Shown here in pieces: positions 41,837 to 50,312 of a DNA stretch of 64,000 bases (the stretch's first letter is position 1; the number at the start of each line of letters is the position of its first letter). Source of the stretch: Acidimicrobiia bacterium (GTDB lineage: Bacteria > Actinomycetota > Acidimicrobiia > Spongiisociales > UBA5794). A program made the translations under genes and the position numbers. Below the pieces are notes generated by a model that had not been told where the DNA came from, ran no database searches, and was given only the letters and a program-made list of their open reading frames with translations. Where the stretch lies: contig JAWKJB010000002.1 in assembly GCA_041393965.1 (NCBI GenBank), positions 186,001 through 250,000 on the forward strand. Direction: 5' to 3'.

Positions 41837-44275
41837 TTGAATGCTCAAACAACCGCGCTGGTAGTTGCCGTGACACCCGAGCCTGTGTCCAGCGCCTACG
41901 CGGTTGTCGATCTGCTGGCTGAGCGATGGCCATCCGTACCAACCATTGCCCTCGTCCCGATCGGAACGGAGGTGGATCGGAGCCTCTTCACCTCAGTCGT
42001 GACCGTCGAGGACTACTGCAACCCCTACGAGCCGCGATCCTTGATCCCATCCGAGCAGGTCACGCTCGCGTTGCCGGGGCTCCTCCGTTCCTTGTTGGAG
42101 GAGTACGAAACGGTCATTTGGTGCGGACGGGATGTGCTCCCGACCGGCATCCCACTACCCGAACTCGCCGGGCCGGTGACGCTCGGTATTGAGGAGATCG
42201 TCCGACCGATGGACTCGCTTACCCCTCACCTGGAAGACCTCGACCATCGGCGCTCTCCGACCCCCGACTCGCGGCTCGTCATCGCGCAGCCGGGTGCAGA
42301 ACCCTTCCTTGAAGCCTGGATGTCGGTGTGTGGAGAGGCGGTTCTCGATTTCGATCAGCGTTCCGTCGACGAACACGCGAAGAGCTTCCTCGGCAGGGCC
42401 CATGCCCATCGCGGCGTCACCGTCAACGGCAGTGACCTCCTCATGATGTGGGCCGACTATGCCGCGGTTGCAGCCCAGCGCGCCGAAGGTGTTCTCACCC
42501 CCTTTGTCACAGCCGGGGACCTCTTCGAAAAGGAACGCCAGCTGAGGGCAAAGTCGACAGAGGAATGCGATGGGGGCGACTTCGAGGTGGACTGGCCGAT
42601 CGTCATCCATCGGGTCCACGATCAGCGACCGATCACTTTTCTTCAGGCGGCAGTCGCGGCGACACCCGTGCAACCGCTTCGCCGCAGCGAGCGTGTCGAC
42701 AACTTCGTGGCCGAGGTCAGAAGAGCGGCGGATCCCTTCGGGTGGCGATGGTCAGGAGCGGATTCGGACCGCCAGGTCAGGGAGTGGTTGCTCGAAACCA
42801 ATCAATACGGGATGACCCGTGCATCCGAACTGGTGATCCGGAACACATTCCTGTGGGAGGAGTTCCCACGGGCTCGATATCAACCAAGCGAGTATCACAC
42901 CTTCCTCGATGCTGGCGGTACGGCGACGATCGGATTCGATACGCGGACACTACGGCCCGCTCCCGTCAACGACGGTCGGTCGGTCCGTGAACAATCCACC
43001 AATCCGATCAGATGGAGATGGAATCTCCTCCGACAAACGATTCCCGGCGCGGCCCGACGAGAGCGAAGAGCGTGGCTGAACCGCGTCGCCGGTCCCGATG
43101 TGCCGTCGCGAAAGCGAGTCGCCTCCCCTACCGCCGTTGCCGTTGAACGGGATTCCTCCATGTGGGGGTCACCGCCGCGGTCGCTGACGCTGATCGGACC
43201 ACTCCGCGCCCAGAACGGGTTGGGCGAGGCAGCGCGCGCGACGCTCGAGGCGCTCCGCCTCCTCGATCGGCCGTTTTCCCACATCGACACCAGCGAGAAG
43301 TATCCAACGGTCAACACCGCGCCGACGGGCCTGGACTGGTCAACACACGGGAACACCGGTGACATCAACCTGATCCACAACAACGCAGAGGAGGTCCTCA
43401 CCTATACGCAAAGCGCATTCCGCCATCGCCTCGGAGGGAGATTCAACGCCGCGATGTGGTTCTGGGAGACGGCGGCCCTTCCTGACGGCCTTCGGCCGGC
43501 ATTTGACTTCGTCGACGAGTTGTGGGTTGCGAGTGACTACCTTGTCGATGTGTTCGGCCAATACGGCCAGGTACCGGTTCGGTCGATCGGCTTGGCGTCG
43601 AAGCTTCCCGATGATCGCGTTGTTGACCGCGCCGAGCTCGGCTTTGACGAGGATGACTTCGTGTTCCTGTTCGTGTACGACGCATTCAGCTCCTTCGGTC
43701 GCAAGAACCCCGCCAAGGCGCTACGGGCCTTCATTCAGGCATTCGCACCGGGGTTCGACGGTGTCCGCTTCATCCTCAAGGCAAGAAACCTCAGCAAGTA
43801 CCCCGCGAGCCACGCCGAGATCATGCGACTCGCACAAGAGAACCCTGCCATCAGCGTCATTGACCGAGAGCTGACGAGAGGTCAGGTGCTCGACCTGATG
43901 GCCGCTGCCGATATCTATGTGTCCCTGCATGCAGCAGAGGGATACGGTCTGACGATGCTTGAGTCGATGGCTCTGGGCACTCCGACCATCTGCACGGGCT
44001 ATAGCGGCAACATGGGCTTCACAAACAGCGACAACTCTTGGCTTGTCGACTACGAACTCGTATCGATCGATGAGGCCGCCGGTCCCTATCCGGTTGGATC
44101 GACATGGGCGAGCCCCAATGTGGACACCGCCGCGGAGTTCATGAGGCTGGTCGTCGATGATCGAGGCGAGGTGGCTCGGAAAGCGGAACTCGCACGCCGA
44201 GACGCACACGAGGCCGCGTCGCCCGAGCGATACGCGGCCCGGCTCGATGCTGAGCTACGCCGAGTCGGTGCTTAG
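41837..44275 (+). CDS. Large glycosyltransferase with C-terminal GT4 domain
   Basis: 812 residues if translation starts at TTG 41837, about nine bases after an AAGGA; the frame is open to 41750 and other starts are possible. A TAGCCT box at 41745 gives a leader of about 80 bases. Residues about 1-420 are not recognised; VVAVTPEPVSSAYAVVDLL and YETVIWCGRDVLP hint at a GT-A-like nucleotide-binding fold. From about 440 a GT4 enzyme begins (LIGPLRAQNGLGEAARATLE, FWETAALPDGL, DIYVSLHAAEGYGLTMLESMALGTP). Probably bifunctional. It ends in a four-base overlap of convergent stop codons (TTAG). Confidence 0.7.
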   Translation: MNAQTTALVVAVTPEPVSSAYAVVDLLAERWPSVPTIALVPIGTEVDRSLFTSVVTVEDYCNPYEPRSLIPSEQVTLALPGLLRSLLEEYETVIWCGRDVLPTGIPLPELAGPVTLGIEEIVRPMDSLTPHLEDLDHRRSPTPDSRLVIAQPGAEPFLEAWMSVCGEAVLDFDQRSVDEHAKSFLGRAHAHRGVTVNGSDLLMMWADYAAVAAQRAEGVLTPFVTAGDLFEKERQLRAKSTEECDGGDFEVDWPIVIHRVHDQRPITFLQAAVAATPVQPLRRSERVDNFVAEVRRAADPFGWRWSGADSDRQVREWLLETNQYGMTRASELVIRNTFLWEEFPRARYQPSEYHTFLDAGGTATIGFDTRTLRPAPVNDGRSVREQSTNPIRWRWNLLRQTIPGAARRERRAWLNRVAGPDVPSRKRVASPTAVAVERDSSMWGSPPRSLTLIGPLRAQNGLGEAARATLEALRLLDRPFSHIDTSEKYPTVNTAPTGLDWSTHGNTGDINLIHNNAEEVLTYTQSAFRHRLGGRFNAAMWFWETAALPDGLRPAFDFVDELWVASDYLVDVFGQYGQVPVRSIGLASKLPDDRVVDRAELGFDEDDFVFLFVYDAFSSFGRKNPAKALRAFIQAFAPGFDGVRFILKARNLSKYPASHAEIMRLAQENPAISVIDRELTRGQVLDLMAAADIYVSLHAAEGYGLTMLESMALGTPTICTGYSGNMGFTNSDNSWLVDYELVSIDEAAGPYPVGSTWASPNVDTAAEFMRLVVDDRGEVARKAELARRDAHEAASPERYAARLDAELRRVGA

Positions 44276-45417
44276 GATCCGAGCCGGTCGAGTAAGGCTT
44301 CGGCGGCGGACTTCCACGAGAACCGAAGTGACGCTTGGTAGCCGTCGATGGCAATGGCGGATGCCTTGGCCGGATTGTTCAGGATCTGTTGGAGCGCTGT
44401 TCGGAGTTCTGACGGCGATTCGACGATCAGTCCCGTGGTGCCGTGGTCGATCAGCTCATCAGACGCCGTGCCGCGGCGACAGATGACCGGGGTCTGCATG
44501 CGCCACGCCTCGATCGTTGCGATGCCGAACGACTCACGATCTGACATCGACACGGAGGCAACCGCTCCCCTGATCAGCTGCCACTTTGTGGCGTCGTCGA
44601 CCTCCCCGATGAGTTCGACTGCTTCTCCGTGATTCGCCAGTTCCCGGTCGACCTGCTGCTCACCCGGTGGCCCAATCACGAGGAATCGCAGATCGACACC
44701 GCTGCTCCGCAGATCGGCGACAACACTCGCCGTGGCCGAAAGGTGCTTGTTCTGCACACGGCGTCCGACCGACACAACATACGGACCGCTGTGCGGATCC
44801 TCAAGGTCGGATACGGTATCGACATCCGGAGCGTCGACACCGGGGGGCACGATGACAGTTGCGGTCTTGGGTGCGCCGTAGGCGTTGACAAGGCGTTCCT
44901 GTTCCCGGCGTGTCATGGCAAGAACCATGTCTGCCCGCCTCACAAGGTCCGCGATCGTCTCGTGGTCCCACGCCGGATCGTCCTCGTGCAGCATGGGGGC
45001 ATAGACAAGGTGACCGGGCGGCGGAGCGTCAAAGACGGCATGCACATTCGGAAACGCATGTGGCAGCACCACAGTGGCGTCCGGCTTGAGCCCGTCCAGC
45101 ATCCGTGCGACTGAAAGGGCGTATCGGCGCCAGATCCGATGAGCCGTCTTCACGCCGTAGGTCCCGGAGGATCTGCGAAACAGGCGGCGACCCGACCCGA
45201 GCCTGATGCGATGCACCGAGAGCCCAGCGGTGGTCACCGCCGTATCCGATACGCGGGCATGGCCGGCTTCATAGAACGCCTCCGCCGACATCCGATCCGT
45301 CGTCACAATATGCACATCGTGGCCTGCGGCGGCAACCGCCTCGGCAAGGCCCTTGGTGTAGAGCTCGGCCCCACCAAGCGCGGGTGGGTAGGCGTGTGGT
45401 ACGAATGCAATCCTCAT
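44272..45417 (-). CDS. Glycosyltransferase family 4
   Basis: 381 residues, ATG start. PHAYPPALGGAELYTKGLAEA at the N-terminus is the GT4 acceptor-side glycine loop; PYVVSVGRRVQNKHLS starts the donor domain; SMSDRESFGIATIEAWRMQTPVIC has the retaining glutamates. A TAGGGT box (45450-45445) on the minus strand overlaps the box of the divergent gmd gene. Confidence 0.88.
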   Translation of the reverse strand: MRIAFVPHAYPPALGGAELYTKGLAEAVAAAGHDVHIVTTDRMSAEAFYEAGHARVSDTAVTTAGLSVHRIRLGSGRRLFRRSSGTYGVKTAHRIWRRYALSVARMLDGLKPDATVVLPHAFPNVHAVFDAPPPGHLVYAPMLHEDDPAWDHETIADLVRRADMVLAMTRREQERLVNAYGAPKTATVIVPPGVDAPDVDTVSDLEDPHSGPYVVSVGRRVQNKHLSATASVVADLRSSGVDLRFLVIGPPGEQQVDRELANHGEAVELIGEVDDATKWQLIRGAVASVSMSDRESFGIATIEAWRMQTPVICRRGTASDELIDHGTTGLIVESPSELRTALQQILNNPAKASAIAIDGYQASLRFSWKSAAEALLDRLGS

Positions 45418-45443
45418 CGAACCCCGTTCCGGTGACCCCGCGG

Positions 45444-45450
45444 TACCCTA
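45444..45450. promoter_or_regulatory. Overlapping divergent -10 elements (TACCCTA)
   Basis: TACCCT on the plus strand (45444-45449) and TAGGGT on the minus strand (45450-45445) overlap by five bases, placed for transcripts into gmd and into the 44272 gene. Leaders of about 25 bases would result on both sides. Confidence 0.4.
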
Positions 45451-45480
45451 CCGGCACCACACGACACGAGGGGTCGATTC

Positions 45481-46464
45481 TTGGCATCCAAACGCGCACT
45501 GATCACCGGGATCACCGGTCAGGACGGATCCTACCTTGCCGAGCATCTCGTCGACCTCGGCTACGAGGTGCATGGGACGATCCGAACGACAACCCAGGAC
45601 ATGGAAGACACCCGTATCGGTCACCTTACGATCGGGGACACGCCGCAGGTAACGCTCCACATCACCGACCTCGGCGACTCGCATTCGCTTGGGCGCCTCA
45701 TCGATAGTGTGCGCCCCCACGAGGTGTACAACCTCGCCGCTCAGAGCCATGTGCGTGCGAGCTTCGATCAACCGGTTCACACCGGTGATGTGACGGGACT
45801 CGGAGCGGTCCGGCTGCTCGAAGCGATCAGGAACATCGATCCAACGATCCGGTACTACCAGGCATCGAGCAGCGAGATGTTCGGCTCTTCGCCCCCGCCA
45901 CAGGGGGAAGACACGCATTTCCATCCGAGGAGCCCGTACGCCGTCGCAAAGGTCTACGCCTACTGGGCGACGGTCAACTACCGGGAGTCGTACGACCTCC
46001 ACGCGTCAAACGGGATCCTGTTCAACCACGAGAGCCCGAGGCGGGGCAAGGAATTCGTGACACGGAAGATCACATCGTCGATTCCACGCTTGTTGTCCGG
46101 TGAACAGACCAAGCTCTTCCTCGGCAACCTCGACGCTCGAAGGGACTGGGGGCATGCGAGGGACTATGTCAGAGCGATGCACCTCATGGTCGTCCACGAC
46201 GAGCCGCTCGATCTGGTCATTGGCACGGGCGAATCGCACTCGGTGCGGGACTTCCTCGATGAGGCGTTCGGGGTCGTCGATCTCGACTGGGGTGACTTCG
46301 TCGAAATCGACCCTCGGTTCTACCGGCCCGCCGAGGTGGATTACCTCCAGGCGGACATCTCGAAGGCGCGCCAGATTCTCGGCTGGGAGCCCGAGACATC
46401 CTTCGGGGATCTCGTGAAGGAGATGGTCGAAGCCGACCTCGCGCTGTACGCAGCAAGAGGATGA
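45481..46464 (+). CDS. gmd: GDP-mannose 4,6-dehydratase
   Basis: 327 residues. TTG start preceded by GAGGGG at seven bases; the next residues (KRALITGITGQDGSYLAEHL) are the exact opening of Gmd, so the start is firm. Other hallmarks are AAQSHVRASFDQP, SSSEMFG, YAVAK with the catalytic Tyr/Lys, LFNHESPRRG, and VIGTGESHSVRDF. It makes GDP-4-keto-6-deoxymannose, precursor of fucose, rhamnose, perosamine and colitose. The partner SDR follows after four bases. Confidence 0.95.
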   Translation: MASKRALITGITGQDGSYLAEHLVDLGYEVHGTIRTTTQDMEDTRIGHLTIGDTPQVTLHITDLGDSHSLGRLIDSVRPHEVYNLAAQSHVRASFDQPVHTGDVTGLGAVRLLEAIRNIDPTIRYYQASSSEMFGSSPPPQGEDTHFHPRSPYAVAKVYAYWATVNYRESYDLHASNGILFNHESPRRGKEFVTRKITSSIPRLLSGEQTKLFLGNLDARRDWGHARDYVRAMHLMVVHDEPLDLVIGTGESHSVRDFLDEAFGVVDLDWGDFVEIDPRFYRPAEVDYLQADISKARQILGWEPETSFGDLVKEMVEADLALYAARG

Positions 46465-46468
46465 CCAG

Positions 46469-47398
46469 GTGAGGACAGTCGCCGTTGTCGGTGGCTCCGG
46501 CTTCATCGGCCGGGCGGTGGTCGGTGCCCTGCGCAACGCTGACGCGGTCCCTGTGGTCGTCGGGAAGGATGATCCCGCTGATTCGGACATCGAGTTCCAC
46601 GCCGCAGATGCACTTGACCTTCGACAGATGGAAGCCGCCCTGTACGGCTGCGATGCGGTGGTACATCTTGCTGCCCGTTCCGGCGGCATCCAGATGCAGA
46701 ACGAAGCCGGAGTCTTCGACGAGAACCGCGCGATGACCGACACCGTGCTTGAAGCGAGTCGTCGTGCCGGGGTGCAAGCCGTGTTTCTCGCTTCCTCGCA
46801 GGTGGTGTATCGCGACTCGACGGAGCCGATTCCCGAGGAAGCCCCCATCGTCTCGAGCTGGGACCAGCCGAGCCAATACGCATGGTCGAAGGCGACGGAC
46901 GAGGTCGTTGGCCGATGGTGGGGCGAAGCCTCGGGTATCAGGCTGGTGATCGGTCGGTTCGGCAACATCTACGGCCCTGGGGCCTCGTACGACGATGAGC
47001 GTTCCACCGTGATACACGCTCTCGTTCGCCGGTTCGGGACGGCGGTGCCCACCGATCCGGTGGTCGTGTGGGGCGACGGATCCGCAATCCGGTCCTTCCT
47101 GTTTGTCGACGATGCGGGTCGAGCGGTTGTCGATGTTCTGCGTGGGGGAGAGTCAGGGTCTGCATACAACATTGACTCTGGCGAAGGGATCACCATCGCC
47201 GATCTGGCGTCGATCGTCCGCGATACCGTGTCGGAACGCCTCGCGATCGCCTACGACGGGTCGAAACCGGTCGGTGTCCCGTACCGTGTCGGTTCGGTCG
47301 CAAGGCTCCAAGCACTGGGCTGGGTCCCCCGCGTCTCTCTCCGCGACGGCATCAGGACGACGCTCGCCGACTACCGACGGCGGTTCCCATCCGGGTGA
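46469..47398 (+). CDS. NAD(P)-dependent epimerase/reductase, probably acting on the Gmd product
   Basis: 309 residues, GTG start. VVGGSGFIGRAVV for the cofactor, ARSGGIQMQNEAGVFDENR resembling the GGI...N segment of GDP-fucose synthase, YAWSK as the catalytic pair, and GRFGNIYGPGASYDDE. It may be a GDP-4-keto-6-deoxyhexose reductase or epimerase-reductase (Fcl, Rmd or ColC-like), judged by its place directly after gmd. It overlaps the convergent 47371 gene by 28 bases. Confidence 0.7.
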   Translation: MRTVAVVGGSGFIGRAVVGALRNADAVPVVVGKDDPADSDIEFHAADALDLRQMEAALYGCDAVVHLAARSGGIQMQNEAGVFDENRAMTDTVLEASRRAGVQAVFLASSQVVYRDSTEPIPEEAPIVSSWDQPSQYAWSKATDEVVGRWWGEASGIRLVIGRFGNIYGPGASYDDERSTVIHALVRRFGTAVPTDPVVVWGDGSAIRSFLFVDDAGRAVVDVLRGGESGSAYNIDSGEGITIADLASIVRDTVSERLAIAYDGSKPVGVPYRVGSVARLQALGWVPRVSLRDGIRTTLADYRRRFPSG

Positions 47399-48387
47399 TG
47401 CGCCGAGCGTGGGGGCGTCTCGGCAAGGCCACGAGTCTCCGGCGCTGGCCTGCGCGCGAATAGGCCCGCCCACATGCCGCTTCCGAACGCCAGATGCATG
47501 GTCGCTGCGGCGATCGATGTCCGGAGTCGGTTGCCCGGCGCACGCATCGCCACGACGACGAGGCCAACAAGCCAACCGGTGAGGACGGCAGCGAGGGGAA
47601 GCCAGGTCCAAGGGAGGACCCCGATACCGGTGACGAGGGCGAGCACCAGGAGGAACGGCGCCAGGGGCCGCATCGTGGGGAGGCGGCCGTTGAGCCGAAG
47701 CAGCTCTGCTTTACCCCGGCCGTACTTGAAGAACTGGCGCGTGAGGCTCGACCATGTCGAACGGGGTCGGTACCAAGACCGAATCGAAGGATCAACGACC
47801 ACGACACCGCCACTAGCACGCCACCGCGCGTAGAAGTCCGCGTCCTCGACGGTTCCCGACGGAAAGGTGCGGTAGCCGCCGAGCTCGAGAAACGCCGCTC
47901 GAGCGAAGGTACCGAGGTAGACGGTGTCGACCTGTTCGACAGCGGCCGCATGGTGGAAGCGACCGGGCCCGATGGCGAGGGGATCCGCCATGGCGTTGGC
48001 AATGGCGTGTCCCCAAGCGTTTGCACCCTGCGCCACCATGGGCCCGCCCACAGCGATACCCCGGCGCCACGCAGCGATGCTCGCAGCGATGTAGTCATCC
48101 GCGTAGCGGGTGTGGGCATCCATCCGGACAAGGAGATCCCCGCGTGCCACGGACGCGGCACGGTTGAGTCCCACCGATTGCCGACCCTCAGGGTTGGAGA
48201 TCAACCGGACCCTTGCGTCCCGTGCGGCGAGCGATGCAACCTGTTGGGTCGTGGCGTCGGTCGATCCTCCGTCAGCGATGATCACCTCGACCACCTCGGG
48301 ACATGCCAGCGCCGTCGAAACCACATGGGCGATCGTGTCTTGTTCATTGAGGGTTGCGATGATCACGCTGGCGGTGGGTGCTCCCAT
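47371..48387 (-). CDS. ExoA-like GT2 glycosyltransferase
   Basis: 338 residues, ATG start eight bases after a minus-strand TAGGCT box. SVIIATLNEQDTIAHVV, IIADGGSTDATTQ, LLVRMDAHTRYADDYI, and TVEDADFYARWRASGG follow the ExoA pattern, a family that adds a beta-linked glucose to lipid-linked succinoglycan units. Two C-terminal helices (about 240-290) also fit. The donor is not certain. Confidence 0.82.
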   Translation of the reverse strand: MGAPTASVIIATLNEQDTIAHVVSTALACPEVVEVIIADGGSTDATTQQVASLAARDARVRLISNPEGRQSVGLNRAASVARGDLLVRMDAHTRYADDYIAASIAAWRRGIAVGGPMVAQGANAWGHAIANAMADPLAIGPGRFHHAAAVEQVDTVYLGTFARAAFLELGGYRTFPSGTVEDADFYARWRASGGVVVVDPSIRSWYRPRSTWSSLTRQFFKYGRGKAELLRLNGRLPTMRPLAPFLLVLALVTGIGVLPWTWLPLAAVLTGWLVGLVVVAMRAPGNRLRTSIAAATMHLAFGSGMWAGLFARRPAPETRGLAETPPRSAHHPDGNRRR

Positions 48388-48395
48388 GGTGGGGA

Positions 48396-48401
48396 AGCCT
48401 A
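48396..48401 (-). promoter_or_regulatory. -10 element TAGGCT before 48387 (minus)
   Basis: Minus-strand TAGGCT preceded by CGG, eight bases before the ATG at 48387. Same GGTAGGCT core as at 4986 and 8475. The rest of the 159-base gap up to 48547 shows nothing distinct. Confidence 0.45.
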
Positions 48402-48546
48402 CCGATGCTGGATAGGAGACCCGATGCGTCGGCGGATTGATCGGCGGAACGAGCTGCCGGTGGATGGTCGCTAATTCAGATCCAGGGGGACAATGGGTCC
48501 CGGTGGCCTCTCTTCACCCTCAAGAAACACCCCGAAAGTCCGATAT

Positions 48547-50310
48547 ATGACCATGCGAATTGTCCGCGCCCTGACCGTCGCCGTCGCCGTGGGTCTCGTC
48601 ATGTCTTCCGGCATCGCATCGGCTGCCGAAACCGGTCCGGGCCTTCACACGGGGCTGTATTCGAGCGACTTCTATGTGACAGGCGATCTCAACGGCGTTG
48701 GCGCCGCTGCCGGGCAGAAGGTCACCTTCGGTGGCACCTTCCACGATGTGTATGAGGCAACGAGCGACTACAACCCGGGCGACCCGAACTCGTGGTCCAA
48801 TACCGTCGAGATCCTCGAGAGTGCCTGGGCCGCGAAATCGACACCGTTTGCGAATGTCGGCGTCAACGCGTCGGCCGGTTCGATCGCCAACGGGAATCAC
48901 GATGTCCAGATCGCCGAGTGGGTTCGTCATGTGAAGGCGTTCCTCGACCGTGGAGGCGGACGGAGCCTGATCGTCGGCGTCCTCCCCGAGCACAACCTCC
49001 GCAATGCCTACGGCTGTGACCCGGCGAGGTTCGAGACGGCTTACCGGAAGTTCGTCGATGCATTCACCGCAGCGGGAATCGACGAGACCCAGGTGCGTTT
49101 CGCCTGGGTGCCCAATGGTTGGACAGCACCGGGCTGCGGTTCCCTCGCCAGCTACTACCCGGGGGATGATGTTGTCGATGTGATCGGCATCTCGGCATAC
49201 AACTGGGGCTCGTGCCCGGGAAACGGCTCCTATCAGACACCCGCCCAAGCCATGGGTCCATACCTCGACGAGATTCGCAACACCATCCCCGGATCCAACA
49301 GCAAACCCTTCGTCATCTCACAGACGGCGTCGCCCCGCGGCGGGTGTCAGAACGCGTGGATCACCACGATGACCTCCTATCTCAAGAACGATCCGAATGT
49401 GGTCGGGTTCGTGTGGTTCAACTTCAACAAGCCGGGCGAACCCGACTTCCGTGTGTGGACCTCGTCGCTGGTGCAGGGCTGGAAGGATGCCGTTGCCAGC
49501 GGTGACACCGCCTACAGCTGGCCGCTCACCTCATGGTTCTCCCCGGGGACACTCACCGTTGGCGACCCACCGCCTGAGGATGTCCCCTGTGATCGCGGCC
49601 CCTGTGACACCGTGGCAGCCATCGACGCTGGCGGCTATTGGGCGATCTGGGATGAGCTCTCCTCGTCCTCGGGGAAGACCAAGTTCTTCTTCGGGAACCC
49701 CGGCGACCTCCCATTCATGGGCGACTGGGACGGCAACGGGACCGCAACTCCTGGCCTGTACCGCCAGTCGGACGGCTTCGTCTATGTCCGCTACTCGAAC
49801 ACCCAAGGCAACGCCAACCGGGAGTTCTACTTCGGGAATCCCGGCGATGTGCCGCTCGTCGGAGACTTCGACGGCGACGGACGCGACTCGGTTTCGATCT
49901 GGCGGGCGAGCGAAGCCCGCGTCTATGTCATCAACGAGCTCGGGGAGAACGGGAAAGGCCTTGGAGCGGCCGAATTCAGCTACATGTTCGGAAACCCCGG
50001 CGATCAGCCGTTCGTCGGTGACTTCGACGGCGACGGCATCGACACCGTCGGTTTGTACCGACAATCGACCGGCTTCGTGTACTTCCGCAACTCGCTGACG
50101 ACCGGGGCTGCTGACTTCTCGTTCTACTACGGAATCCCAGGCGACTCGATCCTCGCGGGGGATTGGGACGGTGACGGAGACGACACCGTCGCCGTGTACC
50201 GTCCGTCGACCCGCAGGCTGTATGTGAACCTCAAGAATGCTGCTGGTGTCGCCGACTGGACCGGCTACATCGGCCCGTACCCCCATGTCGTCACGGCTGG
50301 CAAGCGCTGA
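48547..50310 (+). CDS. Secreted GH26-like protein with propeller-like repeats
   Basis: 587 residues from ATG 48547; ATG 48493 or 48553 are possible. Signal peptide about 1-27 (ASAAE). Residues 30-335 resemble GH26 beta-mannanases: GVLPEHN with the likely acid/base Glu148, FAWVPNGW, DDVVDVIGISAYNW, VVGFVWFNFNK. The strand that should carry the nucleophile glutamate reads PFVISQTASP, i.e. Gln259, so hydrolysis is doubtful and the domain may only bind glycan. From Cys348/Cys353 follow four units of the shared module and the tail ADWTGYIGPYPHVV. First of four tandem secreted genes. Confidence 0.75.
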   Translation: MTMRIVRALTVAVAVGLVMSSGIASAAETGPGLHTGLYSSDFYVTGDLNGVGAAAGQKVTFGGTFHDVYEATSDYNPGDPNSWSNTVEILESAWAAKSTPFANVGVNASAGSIANGNHDVQIAEWVRHVKAFLDRGGGRSLIVGVLPEHNLRNAYGCDPARFETAYRKFVDAFTAAGIDETQVRFAWVPNGWTAPGCGSLASYYPGDDVVDVIGISAYNWGSCPGNGSYQTPAQAMGPYLDEIRNTIPGSNSKPFVISQTASPRGGCQNAWITTMTSYLKNDPNVVGFVWFNFNKPGEPDFRVWTSSLVQGWKDAVASGDTAYSWPLTSWFSPGTLTVGDPPPEDVPCDRGPCDTVAAIDAGGYWAIWDELSSSSGKTKFFFGNPGDLPFMGDWDGNGTATPGLYRQSDGFVYVRYSNTQGNANREFYFGNPGDVPLVGDFDGDGRDSVSIWRASEARVYVINELGENGKGLGAAEFSYMFGNPGDQPFVGDFDGDGIDTVGLYRQSTGFVYFRNSLTTGAADFSFYYGIPGDSILAGDWDGDGDDTVAVYRPSTRRLYVNLKNAAGVADWTGYIGPYPHVVTAGKR

Positions 50311-50312
50311 CC

